Shown here: one piece after another, positions 4,948 through 12,008 of the stretch
Layout of the letters: each line of letters begins with the position of its first letter
Position numbering within the stretch: position 1 is the stretch's first letter
Assembly: GCA_026394025.1 (NCBI GenBank)
Contig: JAPKZC010001034.1
Location: 6,232-18,646, forward strand
DNA: 12,415 nucleotides
Direction of reading: 5' to 3'
Source: Candidatus Solibacter sp.
GTDB lineage: Bacteria > Acidobacteriota > Terriglobia > Bryobacterales > Bryobacteraceae
Notes under the pieces: generated by a model
The model's database searches: none
What the model saw: only the letters and a program-made list of their open reading frames with translations
Told to the model about the DNA's origin: nothing
Program-made: the position numbers and the translations under genes

Positions 4948-6693
4948 TTGAAGAGAGTTCTTTCGATTTCCCACCTGATTCTGCCGCTGTTCGCGCTTGC
5001 TTCCGCACACTGCTTGAGTGCTCAAACGATCGTTTTGGACAAGTCCACATTGACCTTTTCCGGTCAGTTCGGTGGCTCCGCCGTTACCCAGACGGTAAAT
5101 GTTACCAGTACCGGAGCTTCCATTCCCTTCATCCTGGTGGCGCCTCCAACGACACCGCAATGGCTCAAAGTGAATGGCCAGAGCACCTTCGGCGCCAACA
5201 CCCCTGCCGCAGTTGCGGTATCCGCCGACCCCTCCGGGCTTTCCGCCGGAACCTATACCGCCAATCTGGCCGTCATCGGCGGTTCCGGCACCAACAATGC
5301 CGTCGCGGTGACATTCACGGTCAGCGCCATCGGCGTGAATCCCGCTTCACTCGCCTTCACTTACACCGTTGCCAGCATCAGTTTCCCCGTCCCCCAAAGC
5401 CTTACGCTTAGCGGCGCCGCCACCCAGTGTACAGCCACCTCCGCTATCACATCCGGCGGCAGTTGGTTTACCCTGCTACAGAATACGTGCATTTCGCCTG
5501 GGAGCCTGACGATACTGATCAACAATGCCGTGGTTGCCGGCCTGGCGCCCAACACCTACGCCGGGACGGTGACGATCACGCCGGTACCCGCCGGGCAGAG
5601 CCCCGCGGTCATCGTGCCCTTGACTCTCACGGTCCTGCCGACCCCCCCGGTCACCGTCAACCCGGAGTCCCTCATTTTCAACTGGCAGACGGGTATCGCG
5701 GCCCCCAACCCCAGCCAGACATTCACCATCTCCACAACGGCTTCCCAGTCGCTGAGCTACAGCTTCACCTCCTCGGTGGATACCGGCAGTTGGATCTCCA
5801 CCATCAGCCCGCCCAGCGGCAGCTTCACCGGCTCCACGCAGATCACGCTCACTTTGAACCCCGGCGGACTTGCCGCGGGAACTTACAACGGCAAGCTGAC
5901 GCTGTTCACGCCCGGTGGCAGTCCGACGCAGAAGGAGATTGGAGTCAGGCTTGTCGTCTCCAACACGGCCCTGCTGAACGTGCCTAACGCCGCGCTGAAT
6001 TTCACCGGCCAGGTGGGCATCACCCCGCTTCCGCAGACCGTCAACATCACCGCCACCAGTGGGACCCTGCTTTATACGGTCACCCAGAGCGCCAACTCGC
6101 CATGGCTCACGGTACCCACCGCCGGCATCACAAGCACTCCTCTGTCGGTTTCCGTCAATCCCGCGGGACTTGCGCCGGGGACTTACAACGCCACCATCAA
6201 CGTGGCGCTCAACGCCGTGGGCAGCCCAGCCCAGGCGATCCCAGTGGTATTGAAGGTCACCAATGACCCCACCATATCCGCCAGCGTCAGCACGCTGAGC
6301 TTCCCCTACCAGATCGGGCAATCGGCTCCGGCGACGCGCAATGTCAAGGTCACTAGCAGCACCGGCGTGCCCCTCAACTACTCCGCATCCCTGACCACCA
6401 CTACCTGCGGCGCCACCTGGTTGCAACTGAACGGCGCCAACAATTCCATCAGCGGTGTCACGGATGATACCCTCACCGTGTCCGTCGTCACTGCCGGCCT
6501 GGTTGCCGGTACCTGCGATGGCACTCTCACCATCACCGCAACCAACCCTGCTACCGGCGCCGCTGCCGTGAACAGCCCGCTCGCCATTCCAGTGAAGCTG
6601 TACGTTTCCAGCACCGCGCTGCTCGTGCTGACGCCGGCTAATCCTCCGGTGTTCACGGTTGGAGTAGGAGGGCAATCCCCGCCACAGCATTGA
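4948..6693 (+). CDS. Secreted BACON-repeat protein, N-terminal part of a frameshifted gene
   Basis: The start is TTG at 4948-4950 behind a strong GGAGG at 7 bases; an ATG 18 codons upstream lacks this support and would spoil the signal peptide. Residues 1-25 (MKRVLSISHLILPLFALASA...) form a signal peptide with probable cleavage before Gln26. Five full beta-sandwich repeats of about 100-115 residues follow (roughly 27-127, 128-230, 231-338, 339-438, 439-553), then the start of a sixth. The repeat pattern is LxF...G...P..Q, a central W with hydrophobic neighbours, then GLxxGTYxG and a final alternating strand, which fits BACON-like domains. The frame ends at a TGA (6691-6693) inside repeat six, directly after GGQSPPQH. 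The remainder continues in the next frame. Probably a cell-surface or extracellular binding/adhesion protein; ligand unknown. Confidence 0.85.
   Translation: MKRVLSISHLILPLFALASAHCLSAQTIVLDKSTLTFSGQFGGSAVTQTVNVTSTGASIPFILVAPPTTPQWLKVNGQSTFGANTPAAVAVSADPSGLSAGTYTANLAVIGGSGTNNAVAVTFTVSAIGVNPASLAFTYTVASISFPVPQSLTLSGAATQCTATSAITSGGSWFTLLQNTCISPGSLTILINNAVVAGLAPNTYAGTVTITPVPAGQSPAVIVPLTLTVLPTPPVTVNPESLIFNWQTGIAAPNPSQTFTISTTASQSLSYSFTSSVDTGSWISTISPPSGSFTGSTQITLTLNPGGLAAGTYNGKLTLFTPGGSPTQKEIGVRLVVSNTALLNVPNAALNFTGQVGITPLPQTVNITATSGTLLYTVTQSANSPWLTVPTAGITSTPLSVSVNPAGLAPGTYNATINVALNAVGSPAQAIPVVLKVTNDPTISASVSTLSFPYQIGQSAPATRNVKVTSSTGVPLNYSASLTTTTCGATWLQLNGANNSISGVTDDTLTVSVVTAGLVAGTCDGTLTITATNPATGAAAVNSPLAIPVKLYVSSTALLVLTPANPPVFTVGVGGQSPPQH
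6676..6692 (+). other. Frameshift/deletion junction inside BACON repeat six
   Basis: Upstream the frame reads GGQSPPQ (ending at 6687), then His-stop. Downstream the next frame reads LNYSVVF from 6690. In neighbouring repeats, 9-12 residues forming a beta-strand (such as TVNITATSGT) lie between the PQ and the LNY/LLY elements, but here only two bases remain. The simplest reading is a deletion of about 25-34 bases (1 mod 3) that lost both the strand and the frame. A one-base indel in the CCCC run is the minimal alternative, but it leaves the strand missing. Confidence 0.75.
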
Positions 6694-8597
6694 ACTACAG
6701 CGTCGTCTTCCAAGCAGATAGCGGCGGCAACTGGCTGTTTGTCGGGCCGCAGAGCGGCTCCACCAGCAGCAATAACGTCCTCACCGTCTTCGTGATTCCG
6801 ACCGGGCTCGCCGCCGGTACCTACACCGGCACGGTGACCGTGACGGCCACCGGACCAGGAGGGGCAGTTGTCGCCAATAGCCCGGTCAGCATTCCAGTCA
6901 CGCTCAATGTGACCGCCGGATCGCTCACGCTGAGTGCCGCCGATCTCAGCTTTGAGCAGACCTCGGGCGGGCCCGCTCCGGCCTCCCAGACCGTTACCAT
7001 CGGTAGCAGCGGGCAGATCTTGAACTACACCGCGCTTGCCAACGTCAGCACCTCCGTGAGTTGGCTCGCCATCTCTCCCGCCAGCGGAAACACCTCCACC
7101 AGCGGCGCCCTCACCGTGGCCGTCGATGGATCCAAACTGACCGCGGGAGTCACTTACAACGGCACCATCCAAGTGAGTTCGCCAGGGGCAGGGAACAGTC
7201 CCGCCACCATCAATGTGAAATTCAAAGTCAACCCCGGAACCATCTCCGCGCCCACCACCACGCTCATCTTCACCCAGGTGGCAGGCGGTGCGGCTCCGTC
7301 CCCGCAGAGCATTGCCGTCGCCGGCAGCCCCGCCCCGTTGAACTTCACCGTCGCCAGTTCCACGCTAAACGGTGTCAACTGGCTGCGCGCCAATCCGGCT
7401 TCCGGTACCACGCCGTCCAGCGTGCAGGTGCTGGTGGATGGCACGGTGCTCGCGGTCGGCCAGTACACCGGCACGGTCACCATCGCTTCCACCGGTGCCA
7501 CCGGCAGCCCTGTCGCCATTGGCATAATCCTGAATGTGGTGCCCCCGGCCGTACTCGCCGCCTCGCCCACTTCTCTTTCGTTCGCCTTCACCATCGGGCA
7601 GACCGCGCCGTCGGCGCAGAATCTCACCGTGAACGCCACCGGCACCGCCGGTAACGTCCCGTTGAGCGCCCAGGCGCAATTCGATGGCACTGTTGGCCAG
7701 TGGCTGATCGTCACCCCGGCCACCAGCAATGCGCCGGCCACGTTTGCCGTTTCGGTATCGACTGCCAACCTGGCGGCAGGTACCTACAACGGCCGGATCA
7801 TCATCACTTCGACCAATGCCCTTGTGGCCGCCACCATTCCGGTGACGCTTACCGTCACCGCGATTCCCAAACCCGTGGTCACCGCCGTGGCCAATGCGGC
7901 CAACTACTCCACGGGCGCAGTCTCGCCGGGCGAGAATATCGTGATCTTCGGCACCGGTGTCGGACCTGCCGAAATCGTCAAGGGAACCGTCGTCAATAAC
8001 GCCGTCGGCACTCTTGTCGGCAACACTCGCGTGTTGTTCGATAACGTCCCGGCGCCCATCATCTACGCGTCCGCCGGCCAGACCAGCGTCATGGTGCCGT
8101 ACGGTGTCGCCGGACGCACTACCACCACCATCGTAGTCGAGTACTCTGGTGTGCAGTCCGCCCCACTCACCTACAATGTGGTGTTGGCCGCCCCCGGTAT
8201 TTACACGCTCAATCAGCAGGGCACCGGCCCCGGCGCCGTCCTCAATCAGGATGGCGTCACGGTCAACGGCCTCACCAACCCCGAGAAGCGCGGTAACGTC
8301 ATCGCCATCTATATGACTGGCGAAGGTCAGACCTCGCCGCAGGGCGCGGACGGCGCCATCATTCCGGCCGTCGTCTCCGCTCTGAAGAAACCGCAACTTC
8401 CGGTGACCGTCACTATCGGCGGAGTCGATGCCGTGGTTCAGTATGCCGGTTCCGCCCCGGGCCTGATCTCCGGAGTCATGCAGGTTAACGTGACCATTCC
8501 GCTTACCACCCAGACTGGCACCCAACCCGTCGTGGTCACCGTGGGCACGGCGAAATCCCAATCCGGCGCCAGCGCCGCCACCGTAGTCGTCAATTAG
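6690..8597 (+). CDS. Secreted BACON-repeat protein with Solibacter-type C-terminal domain, C-terminal part of a frameshifted gene
   Basis: This 635-residue frame continues the protein above. It opens with the second half of repeat six (LNYSVVFQ, GGNWLFV, GLAAGTYTG), then three more BACON-like repeats with the same W and GxYxG landmarks (about 78-182, 183-285, 286-393). From about residue 395 a different domain begins, VVTAVANAANYSTGAVSPGE then IVIFGTGVGP, VLFDNVPAPIIYAS, VPYGVAGRTTTTI, GPGAVLNQDG and IPLTTQTGTQPVVVTV. I recognise this as the 'Soli_cterm' type domain typical of Solibacter-like acidobacteria. The TTG at 6690 is only a formal start: no ribosome site precedes it and there is no signal peptide, so without frame restoration this part would probably not be exported. 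With repair the protein has about nine repeats and about 1,225 residues. It ends just before a strong terminator. Confidence 0.82.
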   Translation: MNYSVVFQADSGGNWLFVGPQSGSTSSNNVLTVFVIPTGLAAGTYTGTVTVTATGPGGAVVANSPVSIPVTLNVTAGSLTLSAADLSFEQTSGGPAPASQTVTIGSSGQILNYTALANVSTSVSWLAISPASGNTSTSGALTVAVDGSKLTAGVTYNGTIQVSSPGAGNSPATINVKFKVNPGTISAPTTTLIFTQVAGGAAPSPQSIAVAGSPAPLNFTVASSTLNGVNWLRANPASGTTPSSVQVLVDGTVLAVGQYTGTVTIASTGATGSPVAIGIILNVVPPAVLAASPTSLSFAFTIGQTAPSAQNLTVNATGTAGNVPLSAQAQFDGTVGQWLIVTPATSNAPATFAVSVSTANLAAGTYNGRIIITSTNALVAATIPVTLTVTAIPKPVVTAVANAANYSTGAVSPGENIVIFGTGVGPAEIVKGTVVNNAVGTLVGNTRVLFDNVPAPIIYASAGQTSVMVPYGVAGRTTTTIVVEYSGVQSAPLTYNVVLAAPGIYTLNQQGTGPGAVLNQDGVTVNGLTNPEKRGNVIAIYMTGEGQTSPQGADGAIIPAVVSALKKPQLPVTVTIGGVDAVVQYAGSAPGLISGVMQVNVTIPLTTQTGTQPVVVTVGTAKSQSGASAATVVVN

Positions 8598-8612
8598 TCA
8601 GTAACCATGACA

Positions 8613-8646
8613 AAGGGCGGACCATCCATCGCGATGGTCCGCCCTT
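8613..8646. terminator. Bidirectional hairpin terminator between convergent genes
   Basis: The arms AAGGGCGGACCATC (8613-8626) and GATGGTCCGCCCTT (8633-8646) pair perfectly over 14 bp around a 6-base loop. Short A and T tracts flank the stem on either side. It lies between the end of the repeat protein (8597) and the end of the glycyl radical enzyme (8688), so it can stop transcription from both directions. Confidence 0.85.
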
Positions 8647-8687
8647 CTCATATGACACCGTATTCACCGGCCCCCACAGTCACGGAA

Positions 8688-11048
8688 CTAAAACCCAGCC
8701 TGCTCCGTCCTCGCAATTATCTCCCCCTGTAACGCCGGCGTCAGATCACAGAAGTAGTCGCTGTATCCCGCCACCCGCACGATCAGATCGCCGTGCTTCT
8801 CCGGCTCGCGCTGCGCTTCCCGCAAGGTCTCCGCCGTCACGATGTTGAACTGTATGTGGTGTCCGTCCAGCTTGAAGTACGAGCGCACCAGGTGCGCCAG
8901 ATGCGCCAGCCCGCTCTCCCCTTCCACCAACCGCGGCGAGAACTTCTGGTTGAGCAGCGTCCCTCCCGTGCGTGCGTGATCCAGTTTCGCCGCCGATTGG
9001 ATCACCGCCGTCGGCCCGTGCCGGTCCGCGCCCTGCGTCGGAGAAATGCCGTCACTAAGCGGTTCCCACGCGTGTCTGCCATCCGGCGTGGCCCCGGTCA
9101 CCGACCCGAAATACACATGGCACGTGGTCGATAGATAGTTGACCCGATAGGCCCCGCCCTTGGTGTTGGGGCGCCCGTTGATCTCGTCGTAAAACGCGTC
9201 GAACACCGCCCGCAGGATGCCGTCCGCGTACGCGTCGTCGTTGCCGTATTTCGGCGTCTTGTTCCACAACTGAAGCCGCAGGCTCTCGTAGCCCGCGAAG
9301 TCCGCATCCAGGGCCGCCAGCAACTCGTCCATGCTGGCCGTCCCCCGGTCGAACACGTGAAAGCGGATGGCCGAGAGGCTGTCCGTCACACTGCCGGGCG
9401 AGGTCCCCATGATATACGTGGTGTTGTAGCGCGGTCCGCCATCGTTGTAATCGCGCCCATTGGCGATGCAATCGTCCACCAGCACGGAAAGGAACGGCGC
9501 CGGCATATACTGCGCGTACAGCCGCTCCGTCACGTTGTTGCCACGGATCTTGATTTCAATGAAGTGCCGCAACTGCCTGCGGAACGCCTCGAACAACTCG
9601 TCGTAAGAACTGAACCGCCGCGGATCGCCGGTCTCGACGCCGATCTGCTTCCCGGTGCGCCGGTCGCGCCCGTTGGCCAGTGTGATCTCCAGAACCTTCG
9701 CCGTATTGAAGTAGCCCGTCAGTATGTAGGCTTCCTTGCCGAACGCCCCCGTCTCCACGCACCCGCTAGTGCCGCCGGTGCGCGCGTCTTCGATGGACTT
9801 GCCCTGCCGCAGCAGTTCCTCCACCACCATATCGGCATTAAAGATGGAGGGCTGTCCCCAGCCTTTGCGCACGATTTCGAGGCCCCGCTTCAGAAAGCGG
9901 TCGGGATTCTTCTTGCTCAACTGGAGATTCGACGAAGGCTGCAAGAGCCGCATCTCGTCGATCACGTCCAATATCAGGTAAGTAACCTCGCCGACCCCGT
10001 CCGTGCCGTCGCTCCTGAGGCCGCCCGTATTGATATTGCAGAAGTCCGTGTAGGTGCCGCTCTCGGCCGCCGTGACGCCCACCTTGGGCGGCGCAGGCTG
10101 GTTGTTGAACTTCACCCAGAAGCACTCCAGCAGTTCCCGCGCCGCTTCCCGGTCCAGCGTGCCGTTAGACAGGTCTCGCTCGTAAAAAGGCGCCAGATGC
10201 TGGTCCAGACGCCCCGGGCTGAAGGAGGCCCACGTGTTGAGCTCCGTGATCACCCCCAAGTGCACGAACCAGTAGGCTTGCAGCGCTTCCTGGAAATCGC
10301 GCGGCGTGCGCGCCGGGACGCGGCGGCAGACTTCGGCGATGCGCGCCAACTCGGCCTTGCGCTCCGCTCGCGGTTCCTCGTCGGACATACGCAAGGCCAG
10401 ATCGGCGTGCCGCTCGGCGAAGCGCATCACCGCGCCCGCCGCAATCCGCATGGCCTTCAACTCCTGCTGCTTGTCCCACGCCCGCGCGTCGCCGTGATAG
10501 TCCAGGCGTCCCAGCGCGGCGTCAATATCCGCCTGAAGCTCCAGCAAGCCCTTGCGATAGATAACATCGCCCAGTACGGTGTGTCCCGGCGCGCGCTGCT
10601 CCATGAATTCGGTGAAGATCCCCGCGGCGTAAGCGTCCTTCCACTCCGGCGTCATCTCCGCGAAGATGCGGTCGCGCATCGAGCCGCCCTGCCAGTAGGG
10701 AATGACCTCCTCCGCCTGTGTGCGCCGCGCCTCCTCGCTCACCGTGTAAGAGATCTTCTCGCGTGTGTGCAGGATCTCCAAGTCTTCCAGGCTGTGACAG
10801 CAGAGCTCCGGGTACGACGGCGTGCCCTTGGGTGAGGGCCCGCGTTCGCCTACAATCAACTCCTCGCTACCGATGTAGATCGTCTTGCGCTCCATCAGGT
10901 ATGCAAGGGACAATGCGCGGCGTACCGGCGTGGAGAGCGCCTGATCGCACGTGCGGTAAAACCCGGTCAACAACCGGGCGCGTTCCAGGGAGAGCCACGG
11001 CTTGGTTTCCAGGCTGCAAGCGCGTAGGCGCGCCACTCGCTCCGTCAT
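8688..11048 (-). CDS. Glycyl radical enzyme, HypD-like (4-hydroxyproline dehydratase family, divergent)
   Basis: Glycyl radical enzymes use a Gly radical and a Cys thiyl to start radical chemistry without oxygen. The 786-residue protein shows Cys430 and Glu432 in GTSGCVETG and the glycyl loop RVAGYSDYF with Gly761. With a constant offset of four, nearly all HypD active-site residues I recall are present: Phe148, His156, Ser330, Asp335, Phe336, Cys430, Glu432, Tyr446, Thr641, Gly761 (HypD 152, 160, 334, 339, 340, 434, 436, 450, 645, 765). The exception is Ala274 (codon 10227-10229, in NTWASFSPGR) where HypD has Asp278. HypD dehydrates trans-4-hydroxy-L-proline; HplG-type relatives cleave a C-N bond of the same substrate. 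Loss of Asp leaves the substrate open. The ATG at 11048 has AAGGAG 6 bases upstream; a TTG five codons earlier is less likely. The activase gene lies 11 bases upstream. No proC is in view. Confidence 0.88.
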   Translation of the reverse strand: MTERVARLRACSLETKPWLSLERARLLTGFYRTCDQALSTPVRRALSLAYLMERKTIYIGSEELIVGERGPSPKGTPSYPELCCHSLEDLEILHTREKISYTVSEEARRTQAEEVIPYWQGGSMRDRIFAEMTPEWKDAYAAGIFTEFMEQRAPGHTVLGDVIYRKGLLELQADIDAALGRLDYHGDARAWDKQQELKAMRIAAGAVMRFAERHADLALRMSDEEPRAERKAELARIAEVCRRVPARTPRDFQEALQAYWFVHLGVITELNTWASFSPGRLDQHLAPFYERDLSNGTLDREAARELLECFWVKFNNQPAPPKVGVTAAESGTYTDFCNINTGGLRSDGTDGVGEVTYLILDVIDEMRLLQPSSNLQLSKKNPDRFLKRGLEIVRKGWGQPSIFNADMVVEELLRQGKSIEDARTGGTSGCVETGAFGKEAYILTGYFNTAKVLEITLANGRDRRTGKQIGVETGDPRRFSSYDELFEAFRRQLRHFIEIKIRGNNVTERLYAQYMPAPFLSVLVDDCIANGRDYNDGGPRYNTTYIMGTSPGSVTDSLSAIRFHVFDRGTASMDELLAALDADFAGYESLRLQLWNKTPKYGNDDAYADGILRAVFDAFYDEINGRPNTKGGAYRVNYLSTTCHVYFGSVTGATPDGRHAWEPLSDGISPTQGADRHGPTAVIQSAAKLDHARTGGTLLNQKFSPRLVEGESGLAHLAHLVRSYFKLDGHHIQFNIVTAETLREAQREPEKHGDLIVRVAGYSDYFCDLTPALQGEIIARTEQAGF

Positions 11049-11059
11049 AACATGCTCCT

Positions 11060-11938
11060 TCAACCGGCGATCTTCACCGGAATCCCCACGGCTTCCATCT
11101 CCGCCGCCATCGCGGCCATCGTGCGGTCCGCCGGCGGCGCCGTCTGCTGCATCCGGTATTCGCGGCCCAGCCGCCGGTATTTTTCAACGCCGGCGCCATG
11201 ATAGGGCAGCAAATCGACCCGCGTCAGAGGCAGCTTCGCCAGGTAGGCGCGAACGTCGTCGGCGCCGTCGTTGATGCCTGGCACCACCGGAATGCGCACA
11301 ATCACCGGCAGACCCGCCGCCACCAGCGCTTCCAGATTCTCGAGGACGTTGCGATTGGCCGCACCCGTGTACAGCCGGTGGCGCTCCGCGTCCAGCATCT
11401 TGAGATCGTAGAGAATCAGGTCGGCCAGCCTGCCAATCCGCAGCACGCTCTCCCGCGCAGCCGCCCCGCAGGTCTCTACGGTGGTGTGTATTCGGCGTTC
11501 GCGGCACGCCTGCAGCAGCCCTTCCAGCAATTCCGCCTGCCCGAATGGTTCGCCGCCGGTGAACGTCACGCCGCCGCCCGATTCGTCGAAGAACACCACG
11601 TCGCGCTCAACCTCCGCCAAGATCTCAGACACCGTCATCGTCCGTCCGGCCACGGAGCGCGCTTCCGCGCCGCAGGCGTCCACGCAGGTGGCGCAGAGCC
11701 GGCAATCGTCGGTCACGGTCATGCGCTCGCCGATGCGCTCTATCGCGCCGTGCGGGCAGGTGGCCGCGCAATCGCCGCACAGACGGCAGCGCTCCGCGGA
11801 GTAAAGCACCTCGGGTTCGAAATTCTGGCTTTCCGGATTGTGACACCACCAGCAGGAAAGCGGGCAGCCCTTGAAGAATACGGCCGTGCGGATGCCCGGC
11901 CCGTCGTGCAGGGAAAACCGCATGATATGCAAGATCAC
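11060..11938 (-). CDS. Glycyl radical enzyme activating enzyme (radical SAM activase)
   Basis: The activase reductively cleaves S-adenosylmethionine and installs the glycyl radical on its partner enzyme. Numbered from the GTG at 11938 (292 residues), it shows RFSLHDGPGIRT, then the radical-SAM motif CxxxCxxC as CPLSCWWC (25, 29, 32). Two ferredoxin-like clusters follow: CRLCGDCAATCP (51, 54, 57, 61) and CRLCATCVDACG (79, 82, 85, 89). Next come GGEP (128-131), LILYDLKMLD and VIVRIPVVPGIND. The two extra clusters are typical of activases for non-PFL glycyl radical enzymes such as HypD, CutC and glycerol dehydratase. The start is uncertain. An ATG at 11923 and the GTG at 11938 fit the family; longer frames (ATG at 12010 or beyond) would overlap the divergent gene. 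It is the first gene of the operon, with the enzyme gene 11 bases downstream. Confidence 0.92.
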   Translation of the reverse strand: MILHIMRFSLHDGPGIRTAVFFKGCPLSCWWCHNPESQNFEPEVLYSAERCRLCGDCAATCPHGAIERIGERMTVTDDCRLCATCVDACGAEARSVAGRTMTVSEILAEVERDVVFFDESGGGVTFTGGEPFGQAELLEGLLQACRERRIHTTVETCGAAARESVLRIGRLADLILYDLKMLDAERHRLYTGAANRNVLENLEALVAAGLPVIVRIPVVPGINDGADDVRAYLAKLPLTRVDLLPYHGAGVEKYRRLGREYRMQQTAPPADRTMAAMAAEMEAVGIPVKIAG

Positions 11939-12008
11939 GCCGGAAACTTCGTCTTTGCCATTCGCCCGCCGCGCGGCGTCTACCCACTGAGAGCCTACAA
12001 GGAGCGCC

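Noticed and set aside
6677..6680. Phase-variable or programmed frameshift at the CCCC run
   Set aside because: Four C residues are too short for efficient slippage, no slippery heptamer or stimulatory structure is evident, and a beta-strand is missing as well, which points to deletion.
5476..6690. 404-codon minus-strand ORF opposite the BACON-repeat gene
   Set aside because: Gly/Arg/Asp-rich low-complexity translation typical of the complement of GC-rich Thr/Ala/Gly codons; the plus strand has a signal peptide, ribosome site and repeats.
4948..8597. Possible CRISPR or recent tandem DNA repeat in the Thr/Ala-rich gene
   Set aside because: The repeats are visible at protein level only, about 100 residues long and divergent; there are no identical short direct repeats with spacers.
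9357..10835. 492-codon plus-strand ORF opposite the glycyl radical enzyme
   Set aside because: The minus strand encodes a complete enzyme with all landmark motifs; the plus-strand frame is a codon-bias artefact.
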